Assembly (NCBI RefSeq): GCF_000402035.1
Contig: NC_021295.1
Coordinates: 186,001-250,000, forward strand
Origin: Caballeronia insecticola
Lineage (GTDB): Bacteria; Pseudomonadota; Gammaproteobacteria; Burkholderiales; Burkholderiaceae
Direction of reading: 5' to 3'
DNA length: 64,000 nt
A model generated the notes under the pieces. It was not told the DNA's origin. It worked only from the letters and a program-made list of their open reading frames with translations, and made no database searches. The first letter of the stretch is position 1. Each line of letters begins with the position of its first letter. Made by a program: the position numbers and the translations under genes. This document shows positions 42,607 to 51,218 of this stretch, piece by piece.

Positions 42607-44043
42607 TCAGAACGCCTCGAAATACTCGCGATGCTCCCACTCGGTGACTTCCAGATTGAAGCGATCGATCTCCGCCTGCTTGAGCTTGCAGAAGTAGTCG
42701 ACGAAGGCACTGCCGAGCCCTTCGCGCAAACATTCGTCGGCCCGAAGCGCATCGAGCGCATCGTTCAGACTGCGTGGCAACGCTTCGGCTTGCGTTTCAT
42801 AGGGCGTATCCGCCGAGGCTGGCAACTCGAGCTTGCGCTGCATGCCGTCAAGACCCGAAATCACTTGCGAGGCAAAATACAGATATGGATTTGCAGTCGG
42901 TTCGCCCACACGATTCTCGATGCGGCTCGCTGCATCGTTCGCGCCGCCGAGTACGCGCAGCATCACGCCGCGATTGTCGCGGCCCCAGTTCGCCCGATCC
43001 GGCGCGTTCGAATACGGCCGATAACGCCGATAGCCGTTGATCGTCGGCGTGGACAATGATGTCGCGCCCCGCGCATGCGCAAGCAGACCGGCGAGATAAC
43101 GTCGACCCGTGATAGACAACGGTTCGGTTGCATCGCCGGGCATGAACGCGTTCGTGCCGTCGCCCGCATGCAGCAACGACTGATGCAGATGCCAGCCACT
43201 CGACACGACATTCGGAATGCGCGGGCGGCACATGAACGTCGCGTGATAGCCGTTGCGCTGGCAGATCTGCTTCACCGCACTGCGAAACAGCACCATGTCG
43301 TCGGCGCTCTTGATGCCCTTGGTCGGCGCAAAGGTGAATTCGAACTGGCTCGGTCCATACTCCACTTCGAGCGAGCGCACCGGCAGGCCGAGTCCGTCGA
43401 TATTGCGGCGAAGCAACTCCATCACATCGTCGACGGCGTCATAGCGCAACTCGGTCAGATACTGAAAACCGTGCGACAGCAGTTCGACATCGGGCGGCAA
43501 GCCGGGCTGCCCCGAATGCTCGGGCTTCATGTGCGGGTCAGTGACCTTGAACACGTGAAACTCCACTTCGAGTCCCGAGACGAATTCGAAGCCATGTTTC
43601 GACAACCGATCCAGCGCGCGGCGAAACAGATGCCGTGTGCCGAACGGTACGGGCATGCCGTTGGCGAAATGCACATCGCACAGCACCCATCCGGTATGCG
43701 GCGCCCACGGCAGCACACGGAAAGTTTCGGGATCGGCGACCATTAGCGTGTCGCACGCGCCCTGCATCTCGGGCATGTCGAAGCCGCCGCCCGCCGTGAA
43801 CACAGGAAACACCGTGCGATGCGACGTGTCCTTGGCGAACAGCGTGGTCGTGAGCGTAACGCCGCTTCTCATCGCCCTGATAGCCTCGTCGACGACGAGC
43901 GTCTTGCCGCGCAACAGGCCGTGCTGATCGGGAAACGAAAAGCGCACCACTTTCACATCGCTTTTCTTCAGGCGCTCAACAAGCCCGGCATAGGCGGTGT
44001 GCTGGGCATCCGTCCACAAACCGTGGGTTTCTACGAAAGACAT
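42607..44043 (-). CDS. Glutamine-synthetase-like gamma-glutamyl-amine ligase
   Basis: The 478-residue protein starts at ATG 44043 (MSFVETHGLW). It has the GS beta-grasp N-terminus (VVRFSFPDQHGLLRGKTL) and the ATP and metal motifs of the catalytic domain: FVSGLEVEFHVF, SLEVEYGPSQFEFTFAP, SGWHLHQSL and NGYRRYRPYSNAPDRANWGR followed by DNRG. These features match GS-III/GlnA-like ligases such as PuuA, IpuC and AtdA1, which couple glutamate to an amine, not the housekeeping enzyme beside ntrBC. Its place between the Rieske gene (60 bases) and the ferredoxin gene (40 bases) suggests that the oxygenase substrate or product is a gamma-glutamylated amine. Confidence 0.88.
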   Translation of the reverse strand: MSFVETHGLWTDAQHTAYAGLVERLKKSDVKVVRFSFPDQHGLLRGKTLVVDEAIRAMRSGVTLTTTLFAKDTSHRTVFPVFTAGGGFDMPEMQGACDTLMVADPETFRVLPWAPHTGWVLCDVHFANGMPVPFGTRHLFRRALDRLSKHGFEFVSGLEVEFHVFKVTDPHMKPEHSGQPGLPPDVELLSHGFQYLTELRYDAVDDVMELLRRNIDGLGLPVRSLEVEYGPSQFEFTFAPTKGIKSADDMVLFRSAVKQICQRNGYHATFMCRPRIPNVVSSGWHLHQSLLHAGDGTNAFMPGDATEPLSITGRRYLAGLLAHARGATSLSTPTINGYRRYRPYSNAPDRANWGRDNRGVMLRVLGGANDAASRIENRVGEPTANPYLYFASQVISGLDGMQRKLELPASADTPYETQAEALPRSLNDALDALRADECLREGLGSAFVDYFCKLKQAEIDRFNLEVTEWEHREYFEAF

Positions 44044-44103
44044 GTTCGATCCGCGCGGCAATCATATGCCGCGCGCTCCATTCAGGTGGCAGGACGGTTG
44101 CGT

Positions 44104-45420
44104 TCAGGCCTTCGGCGCGGACCACGGCGACTGTGCGCGCCGACTCGCATCGGACTCTTTCCAGTAGTCATCCCAACGATCCGTCGGCGCGATGCCATCG
44201 ATCGAAGCAGGTCCCGTCAGATGCGCGGCTTGCTCTTCGTCGATCAGCATCAGCGTCTTTTCACCCGTCTGTGTCTTCTCAATTGCATCGACGAGCAAGC
44301 GGCGATAAGCGATGATGCCCTTGTCCGTCGTACCTAAATGCTCGCGCGTGCGGTCCTGAATCGCGCCCTGCGATTCGACGGCCCATTGATCGTGCACGTT
44401 GATATCGAAGCCCATGCCCGTATAGGTTTCGTTGAGCTGCTCCTGCGCGTTGAAGCCGTAGTTGTTGCGCTTGTTCTTGCGCGAGGTGTAGTCGGGCAAC
44501 TCATACAGCTCGAGCCGTTGCTCGCGCATCTGTGCGCGGTCGGTGGGCGCGCCGAAACTCGTGAAGATCGCGTACCAGTAGCAGTTCTCGTCATCGACGG
44601 GCACGTGCCATTGCGTGATCGTCATCTCGGTGCTCATGGGAATCACGAAGGCTTGCGGAAACACGACGTTCGTCACGCGCACGTGCGTATGCGCGTCGTC
44701 GAGCACACGCTTCGCAATGAGCCGCAAACCGTAATCTGCCGGGCTCACGAGAATCTCAGGCGATTCGTATTCGCGCAGGACCTGGGTGATCGGCATGCTC
44801 GAATTCGCCGATGCGCCGCGAAACTGTTTGCCATAGCTCTCGCTGACATCCTCGTCCTCGAAAAAGCGATGCAGAAACGACGCGTGCGCCGGATCGATGC
44901 CCACTTCAAGCGCCTGCAGCCAGTTGCATTCAAACAATCCCTTGAACGCGAAGGTGTAGGCCTCGGGCGCGGCGAAGCAATCGAAATTCGGAAACGCGGG
45001 CGGCTCGCCGTGGCCGATATAGCCAAAAAGAATTCCGCTCTTCTCGATGACCGGATACGCGGTCTGACGCACCTTGTTGCAGAGCGTGCTGCCGACGGGT
45101 TCGCCGGGCGTCGAAAGGCAGCGGCCGTTGACATCGAAAAGCCAGCCATGAAATGCGCACCGCAGACCGCCGCCTTCAAGACGTCCGGCCGCGAGATCCG
45201 CGCCTCGGTGCGGACAGTCGCGATCGAGCATGCCATAGCGGCCCTGTTCGTCCTTGAACACGACGAAATCCTGACCCATCAGACGCACGGCCTTCACGGG
45301 ACGCTCGTCGGGCAACTCCTCGACAAGCGCGACGGGCTGCCAGTATCGGCGCAGCAACTGGCCGCCGGGCGTGCCTTGCCCGACACGGGTGATCGTCTCG
45401 TTTTGCTGCGAGCTCATCAT
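44104..45420 (-). CDS. Rieske non-heme iron oxygenase, alpha subunit (phthalate-dioxygenase-like)
   Basis: The 438-residue protein starts at ATG 45420, with GGAG eight bases upstream. The longer frame to 45675 has no such signal. The Rieske centre is CPHRG (Cys69, His71) and CAFHGW (Cys88, His91). The mononuclear iron site is in EVGIDPAHASFLH (Asp176, His179, His184). The overall form resembles the homo-oligomeric phthalate 4,5-dioxygenase/O-demethylase group, with no beta subunit gene beside it. It heads an operon with the GS-like ligase, ferredoxin, reductase and amidotransferase-like genes, and faces a GntR regulator. The reaction may be hydroxylation or N-dealkylation/deamination of an aromatic amine, which is an inference. 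Confidence 0.92.
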   Translation of the reverse strand: MMSSQQNETITRVGQGTPGGQLLRRYWQPVALVEELPDERPVKAVRLMGQDFVVFKDEQGRYGMLDRDCPHRGADLAAGRLEGGGLRCAFHGWLFDVNGRCLSTPGEPVGSTLCNKVRQTAYPVIEKSGILFGYIGHGEPPAFPNFDCFAAPEAYTFAFKGLFECNWLQALEVGIDPAHASFLHRFFEDEDVSESYGKQFRGASANSSMPITQVLREYESPEILVSPADYGLRLIAKRVLDDAHTHVRVTNVVFPQAFVIPMSTEMTITQWHVPVDDENCYWYAIFTSFGAPTDRAQMREQRLELYELPDYTSRKNKRNNYGFNAQEQLNETYTGMGFDINVHDQWAVESQGAIQDRTREHLGTTDKGIIAYRRLLVDAIEKTQTGEKTLMLIDEEQAAHLTGPASIDGIAPTDRWDDYWKESDASRRAQSPWSAPKA

Positions 45421-45509
45421 GGTGCTATCTCCGTTCATTGAATTCAGATGTCGATCGGTTGCATGCAACGTCACGGGTTGTTGAGAGTGAGAATAGCCAT
45501 TTCTGGCTT

Positions 45510-45676
45510 TTTGTACAAACGATGTATGCAGCACACGCGTGCCGAAAAGTCGCTGCCAACGCCTCCTATCATGCTTATATTGCTGATTATTAACTATTTT
45601 TTCGAGATATCCGGACTTACCCTGTTCTGATTCGTAATACATGAAAATGACGCTCATCGGGCATATTGCATACATC
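45510..45676. promoter_or_regulatory. Candidate GntR operator sites between the Rieske operon and the GntR gene
   Basis: The 337-base divergent region 45421-45757 has no gene. It contains a 10-bp palindrome, TTTGTACAAA, at 45510-45519, next to GATGTATGCA at 45521-45530. The same decamer appears inverted, as TGCATACATC, at 45667-45676. FCD-type GntR proteins typically bind short TGTA/TACA-rich palindromes, so these are plausible sites for the adjacent regulator. Confidence 0.4.
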
Positions 45677-45757
45677 TAAAAACATTCACGACCACAAGTG
45701 AACACAGACAAGCAACCTTCGCCTAGAATCATCGAAGGCGGCAAAGGAGAAAAAACC

Positions 45758-46489
45758 ATGGAATCCCAGCAGGAACGCGTGCTGATCTATCTGCGCGATC
45801 TGATACTCAAGGGCGAATTCGCGCCCGGCGAACGTCTAGGCGAAGTCGCGCTCGCCGAGCGCCTGAAGGCGTCGCGCACGCCGGTTCGGCTCGCGCTCGC
45901 GACGCTGGAGCAGGAAGGTCTGGTCGAGCCGTCGCCCGCCGGCGGGTACGTCATGCGGCGCATCACCGCCGCCGAAATCGCCGATGCCATCGCGGTACGC
46001 GGACATCTGGAAGGCATGGCCGCGCGGCTCGTCGCGGAACACGGCGTGCCGCGCCAGTTGTCGAACGCGCTCGCCGAATGTCTGCGTGCGGGCGACCGCC
46101 TGCTCGCCAAGTCCGAACTGGATCTCGACGACTACGCCGCCTACACCGACATGAACAATCGCTTCCACAAGCTGATCGTCGAAGGCTCGGGCAATGCGGC
46201 GCTGATGCGCGCCATCGACATGAACAATCGACTACCGTTTGCCGCCGCGAGCGCGATGCTGCCGATGCAGTCCGCCATCGAGGAAGGACGACAATGGTTA
46301 TTCATGGCGCATCAGCAGCATCACAGTCTGGTCGACGCAATGGAGCGCGGTGAAGGTGCGCGCGCGCAGGCGCTGGCGACCGAGCATGTGCAGATCGCGC
46401 AGAAGAATCTGGCGTACGCGCTGGAGCGTCCGGATGTGTGCATGAAACTGGCGCCGGCGTTGCACCTCGTGGCAGAAGCCGTTTTATAG
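45758..46489 (+). CDS. GntR-family regulator with FCD ligand-binding domain
   Basis: The 243-residue protein starts at ATG 45758, behind AAGGAGA. The N-terminal winged helix reads LKGEFAPGERLGEVALAERL, then ASRTPVRLALATLEQEGL. The C-terminal FCD domain shows YTDMNNRFHKLIVEGSGNAA with Asp and His metal ligands, and later AHQQHHSLVDAMERG. VanR-like FCD proteins usually respond to aromatic acids or sugar acids. It is divergent from the Rieske operon and is its likely repressor. Confidence 0.9.
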   Translation: MESQQERVLIYLRDLILKGEFAPGERLGEVALAERLKASRTPVRLALATLEQEGLVEPSPAGGYVMRRITAAEIADAIAVRGHLEGMAARLVAEHGVPRQLSNALAECLRAGDRLLAKSELDLDDYAAYTDMNNRFHKLIVEGSGNAALMRAIDMNNRLPFAAASAMLPMQSAIEEGRQWLFMAHQQHHSLVDAMERGEGARAQALATEHVQIAQKNLAYALERPDVCMKLAPALHLVAEAVL

Positions 46490-46689
46490 CTGGATTTTTA
46501 TTGTCGCTGTCCGGGCGAGGCATGCGTTGCGCTCGCTCGCGACAGGTTGGCGAGCGGCAAATCGTTCAGGTCCTGCCCGGGCCAGTCGTCGCGCGACTTC
46601 GACCAGAGCGGCTCCGACCGATCGGACCTCGCCTTCTGCCTTTTCGTCGGCGAGTCTGCCGTCCTTGGCGAACCATGCAGTCGTGCGGA

Positions 46690-47378
46690 TCAGGCGTATT
46701 CCTCGAACCCGGCGAATGATGCAAACCCATCGACGGACTCGCGCGGAATTTCAAGCCGGTTGATCACAGCGCTTTCATCCGCGTAGCCGAGAGACATCCC
46801 ACACACAACATCGTGCCCCGCCGCCAAATCGAGGTGATCGGCAATGATGCCCGGGTAACGCGCGAACGAGACTTGCGCGCACGTGTCGAGACCGCGTGCG
46901 CGTGCCGCGATCATGACGGTCTGCAAGAACAGGCCGTAGTCGAGCCAGCTATATTTCTTCAAGCGGGCATCGATCGTGAAAATCATGCCAACGGGTGCAC
47001 CGAAAAATCGAAATTTCTACCGGAAGCCCGCGAGCGCGCGGCGGCGTCCTCCTTGTTGATGCCCAGCGCGCCGTAATATCGCGCACCAAAGTCCTCCTGC
47101 CTCGGTTGACATGCGCCGAGCAATGGACTGGGAAAATGTTGCAACGGCGGGTGACGATCCTCCACGTGCGCACGCGCGAGCGCCGCGCTCAATTGCCCTT
47201 TGATGCTGCCGCCCAGCACATGAACATGCCACGGTTGAGTGTTCGAGTTACTGGGCGCGCTGCGTGCGACATCCAGAATATCGACGATTTCCTCTCGCGC
47301 GACTGCGTCCGGAAGAAAGAGCCGAACGGCTTTGCGGGAACGAATGACCGCGTCGACGACAGGTGTTTGCGAATGCAT
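46690..47378 (-). pseudogene. Nitroreductase-family protein broken by one frameshift
   Basis: The first frame starts at ATG 47378 (MHSQTPVVDAVIRSRKAVR) and includes SAPSNSNTQPWHVHVLGG and GINKEDAAARSRASGRNFDF. The frame then goes wrong. The next frame continues with GMIFTIDARLKKYSWLDYGL, then FLQTVMIAARARGLDTCAQV, to the stop at 46690. Adding one T to the T-tract after GRNFD (near 47010) restores GRNFDFFGAPVGMIFTID, the normal family sequence. Hence there is a one-base loss in a homopolymer, or a sequencing error. Nitroreductases of this type use FMN and NAD(P)H. Some, such as PnbA, reduce 4-nitrobenzoate to the hydroxylamine that PnbB uses. Confidence 0.85.
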
Positions 47379-47934
47379 GATTGCCGGCCTCCGAGACTGC
47401 GAACGTCCTATACAAGTCGCTGCGATGATGGCATAGAAGCTTCGCAGCCAATAGTGAAGAAGCTGCAAGTCAGAGTTGAACGCGATGCCGGCGAACTCCT
47501 TTACGGATTCCTGGAATTATCGACTGCACCGTAGTTAGCTAGCCATCCGTTCATACGGCTGAAGGATTGTCGTTGCAACGTCTTCGCGCAACAGGCGATC
47601 CTGCGCATCGTGGAAGGACGTATTTTTCTGGCTATCCCGGCATCGCGACGCTCCGGTCTTCTGAACTCGGCATACCGATAAGCGTTCTGCCAGCGAGTTT
47701 CGTTACGCACGGTCAGTCATCTGCGAAACATTGCCGCGGACCAACGCCGATTGTAGAGTCGCTCGCTCGCCGACAATTCCACGCTGCCGGGACATAATGA
47801 AGAGGAACTTCTATGGCATTTCGCTGGGCCGCGGACGCCCGTTCCAGGGATCGAATATCTGGTGCGCCGGCTGCGATTCCATCGGAAAACCAGGTCGCGA
47901 CTCTTCTCGATCAACCCGCTTTCCCAGTCTTTAA
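47379..47934. other. 556-base stretch without a convincing gene
   Basis: Reading frames on both strands are short or lack the GC3 bias of neighbouring genes. The minus-strand frame that runs through it into 48568 is a shadow of the epoxide hydrolase gene. It may contain decayed coding sequence, but I recognise nothing. It should contain the promoter of the nitroreductase gene. Confidence 0.4.
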
Positions 47935-49119
47935 TCAATCTACGCTTCCAGCGCCGTAACCACCGGCGTGACGAAGGGGACGAAAGAAAGCGCGAATGTC
48001 CTCCACGAGCAGTTCCGGTTGCTCCAGCGCCGCAAAGTGGCCGCCACGTGGCATCGAACTCCATCGCCGTACCTCGAAAACCCGTTCGAGCCAGGAACGG
48101 GGAGGCATCGGCAACTCGCGGGGAAATACCGCCACACCCAACGGCGTCGCCACGCGTTCCGACAGGCTGAAAACCAGCGGGCGGAGGCGGTTTTCCTTGT
48201 AGATTCGAAAAGACGCGTCGAGCGCGTGGCCGAACCAGTAGATCGAAATATCGGTCAGTAACTGATCCATCGTGAAGACGCTTTCGATGTCGCCATTGCA
48301 ATCGCTCCAGGTCCGGAACTTCTCTGCGATCCAGGCAGCAAGACCAACAGGAGAATCGGTCATCGCATACGACAGGGTTTGGGGCTTGGTACTCTGGACC
48401 GACGCATACGCACCTTCCGTACTCGCCCAGGCTGCGACGGCGTCGAGATAGGCGCGCTCCTCTTCGGTCACCGGACACAGGCTGTCGCTCACGGGCGGCC
48501 GAAAGCTCGCAGGGATGTAGTTGACATGCGCGCCGATCATCTGTGCAGGGAAACGTCGCGCAAGCCACATCGAAACCCCGGCGCCAATGTCTCCTCCCTG
48601 AGCACCGAACCGGTCGTAGCCGAGCTTAGTCATGAGTTCGAGCCACATCCCGGCGATGCCGTGGGCGCCGCTTCCAGAGGTCTGCAATGCTGTAGAAAAG
48701 CCGAAGCCGGGTAATGAAGGAACGACCACATGAAACGCGTCAGCCGGATCGCCGCCGAATGCTGCGGGATCTGTCAGAAGCGGGATAACGCGCTCCATCT
48801 CGACGAACGAGCCCGGCCAGCCGTGAGTCAGCACGAGCGGCATCGGCGCAGGACCTTTGCCTTTCTGATGAACAAAATGAATCTCGCATCCGTCGATACT
48901 CGCCTGAAAATTCGGCAATTCATTGAGCCGCGCTTCCTGCGCACGCCAGTCGAACTGAGTTTGCCAGTAATCCGTCAAGCGCCGAATGAACGCCAGGCCC
49001 GCGCCATCATCCCACTGCTGCGCGTCGAGACCCGCGGGAAAGCGAGTGTTGCGCAGTCGCTGCATGAGATCGTCGATCTGGCTGTCATGCACATTGATGT
49101 TCAGAGACCGTGCGTACAT
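47935..49119 (-). CDS. Epoxide hydrolase (EHN-type alpha/beta hydrolase)
   Basis: The 394-residue protein opens with the EHN domain (INVHDSQIDDLMQRLRNTRF, later YWQTQFDWRAQEARLN). The hydrolase core follows, with the oxyanion-hole motif THGWPGSFVEMERVIP and the nucleophile elbow GAQGGDIGAGV (Asp). DAS and FPREL lie in the cap, and the catalytic His is in MPRGGHFAALEQPE. This is the juvenile-hormone-epoxide-hydrolase-like bacterial family that opens epoxides to diols. There is no signal peptide. It stands alone between non-coding stretches, so its pathway is not evident. Confidence 0.92.
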   Translation of the reverse strand: MYARSLNINVHDSQIDDLMQRLRNTRFPAGLDAQQWDDGAGLAFIRRLTDYWQTQFDWRAQEARLNELPNFQASIDGCEIHFVHQKGKGPAPMPLVLTHGWPGSFVEMERVIPLLTDPAAFGGDPADAFHVVVPSLPGFGFSTALQTSGSGAHGIAGMWLELMTKLGYDRFGAQGGDIGAGVSMWLARRFPAQMIGAHVNYIPASFRPPVSDSLCPVTEEERAYLDAVAAWASTEGAYASVQSTKPQTLSYAMTDSPVGLAAWIAEKFRTWSDCNGDIESVFTMDQLLTDISIYWFGHALDASFRIYKENRLRPLVFSLSERVATPLGVAVFPRELPMPPRSWLERVFEVRRWSSMPRGGHFAALEQPELLVEDIRAFFRPLRHAGGYGAGSVD

Positions 49120-49534
49120 TCTCGTGCTCCATTCGACGAGAAAGGCGACCAGTCGACCGGCCCCCGTCGAGTGCGGCCGCGGGCTTGCTGCTTAGATTCG
49201 ACCGCACGACGAAAATGCTGAAGGAGCCGGGAAAAGCGTTGATCGGATGGCACCCGATGCGGGTGGGCGCTGAGCGGCGTCTTCCCCTGGCAGATTCTCG
49301 CAGAACCGTAGCGGACCTGAATACGAGCATCACATACCAGTCTCTTCGTTCGCACAAGTCATTCCTGAGTTTGCTGAACAGGGAAGTCCGACAGGATGCG
49401 CACCATTCACGACACTTGCCCCCAACTGACCTTAAAGGCACGCGCTCGAACCGGAGAAAATCGCAGCGGACCACGTGCGCCATCGTCACCCCTCTTACGA
49501 GCAAAATCGACGCACCCCCTCGCGGACACGTTCA
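49120..49534. promoter_or_regulatory. Intergenic stretch upstream of the epoxide hydrolase gene
   Basis: No gene is supported in these 415 bases. The frames found have poor codon bias. It should contain the promoter of the epoxide hydrolase gene and the end of the hutH transcript. I noticed no strong hairpin or repeat. Confidence 0.35.
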
Positions 49535-51064
49535 TCATTCGAAGCGTGGTACGACAGCCAATCCAGCGAGCCTCGCGAGTTCACCGCTTTTCACAAGCGA
49601 CTGCGCATGGTCCAGCGCGCCGGAGAACTCCCAGTCCGTGGCCATCGAAGGCACGCGCTCGCGCACGGCGGAGCGCAGCATTTCGAGCGTCGCGCACGAG
49701 CGCAATGTACCGTGACACTCCATCGCTTCCGTCGCGGCGAGAAGTTCGATTGCCACGATCGCATCCGCGTTGCGCGCCATATCCAGAAGACGGCGCGCAC
49801 CGTGCGTCGCCATCGACACGTGATCTTCCTGATTGCCCACCGTCGGAACACTCTCGACCGATGCCGGATGCGAACGTTGACGGTTTTCGGCTACAAGCGC
49901 AGCCGCCGTGATCTGCAGGCTCATGAAACCCGACGTCAGTCCGCTGGTGCCCGTCAGAAATGGCGGCAACCCGCTCATCGATCCATCGAGCAGGAATGCG
50001 ATGCGCCGCTCGGCCATGCCGCCCGTCTCTGCCGCTACGTTCGCAAGCGCATCGGCGACGAACGCGACGGGTTCCGCATGAAAGTTGCCGCCCGAGATGA
50101 CGTCACCGTTATCGACAAGGATCAGCGGGTTGTCCGACGCGCTGCGCGCCTCGGTCTCAAGCATTGAGCAGGCGAAGCGAAACACTTCGAGGCATGCGCC
50201 CATCACCTGAGGAATGCAGCGCAAGCTGTAGGGATCCTGCAATCTCCCCTTGGTGCGCTGCAACTCGCGGAAATCACTTTCCTTAAGCAAATCGCGCAAC
50301 GCGGAGGCGACCTCGACCTGCCCGCGATGCGGCTTGAGCGCGTGGATGCGGGGATCGAGCGGCGCGGTCGACCCAAGCGCGCCTTCAAAGGTCAACGCGG
50401 CAACGGCCAGCGACGATTGCACAACGCGCCAGATTTCGAACAGTCCAGCGAGGCACAAGGCCGTGGATACCTGCGTGCCATTCAGCATCGCGAGTCCTTC
50501 CTTCGGGCCGAACCGGATGGCACTCAGTCCAGCGCGCGACAATGCGTCCGCGCCGCTGAGCAACTCGCCGTTGAACGTCGCGCGACCTCGGCCGATCATC
50601 ACCGACGAGAGATGGGCAAGCGGCGCAAGATCTCCGGAAGCGCCGACCGAACCCTGCCCCGGTATCACCGGCAACACACCTCGCATCAGCATCTGTTCGA
50701 GCAATTCGACGACTTCGCCGCGCACACCGGATGCACCCAGCGACAGCGCCGCCAACTTGAGCGCGATCACAAGGCGCACGACGCCCTCCGGCAGCGGATC
50801 GCCCACGCCGACCGTATGCGAGAGCACGAGATTCTCCTGCAACGTATGCAGGTCGGCTGCATCGATCCGTCTGTTCGACAGCTTGCCGAAGCCGGTATTC
50901 ACCCCATACACGGCGTCGCCCTTCGCAATCATTTCGTCAACCATCGCCGCCGAGCGCGTGACGTTGACGCGGCCCGCATCACCCAGTAACGCGGTTGCGC
51001 CATGAGCGTATACGGCGTACCAGTCCGCAAGCGTGTTCGCGCCCGGCACGATATCGATGTTCAT
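49535..51064 (-). CDS. hutH: Histidine ammonia-lyase
   Basis: The 509-residue enzyme starts at ATG 51064 (MNIDIVPGAN), behind AGGAG. The MIO prosthetic group forms from Ala142-Ser143-Gly144 in GSVGASGDLAPLAH. Tyr53 (AVYGVNTGFGK) and His83 (NLVLSH) occupy the same positions as in the Pseudomonas putida enzyme, and the His83 context favours histidine over tyrosine or phenylalanine. It deaminates L-histidine to urocanate. No hutU, hutI or hutG lies in the window, so this is an orphan copy, transcribed after two LysR genes on the same strand. An aryl-alanine substrate cannot be fully excluded. Confidence 0.88.
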   Translation of the reverse strand: MNIDIVPGANTLADWYAVYAHGATALLGDAGRVNVTRSAAMVDEMIAKGDAVYGVNTGFGKLSNRRIDAADLHTLQENLVLSHTVGVGDPLPEGVVRLVIALKLAALSLGASGVRGEVVELLEQMLMRGVLPVIPGQGSVGASGDLAPLAHLSSVMIGRGRATFNGELLSGADALSRAGLSAIRFGPKEGLAMLNGTQVSTALCLAGLFEIWRVVQSSLAVAALTFEGALGSTAPLDPRIHALKPHRGQVEVASALRDLLKESDFRELQRTKGRLQDPYSLRCIPQVMGACLEVFRFACSMLETEARSASDNPLILVDNGDVISGGNFHAEPVAFVADALANVAAETGGMAERRIAFLLDGSMSGLPPFLTGTSGLTSGFMSLQITAAALVAENRQRSHPASVESVPTVGNQEDHVSMATHGARRLLDMARNADAIVAIELLAATEAMECHGTLRSCATLEMLRSAVRERVPSMATDWEFSGALDHAQSLVKSGELARLAGLAVVPRFE

Positions 51065-51218
51065 TGGAACTCCTGTTCTTGAGCGGCAAGGATCACATCG
51101 ACTTCGGTAAGCCGATGTGCGCAACATGGCGCTGTGGGCACCCTCGTCATGAAGAAGGCATCGGCCTGTTAGCGAAATCTTCGAGATGGTGAATGTTTTG
51201 GCACTACTGTGCCAATTA

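Noticed and set aside
42607-44043. Housekeeping glutamine synthetase GlnA
   Set aside because: The gene lies in an oxygenase operon without ntrBC, and its sequence is of the PuuA/IpuC-like type.
47717-48568. 283-residue minus-strand frame overlapping the epoxide hydrolase gene
   Set aside because: It is out of frame with the clear epoxide hydrolase and has no recognisable features.
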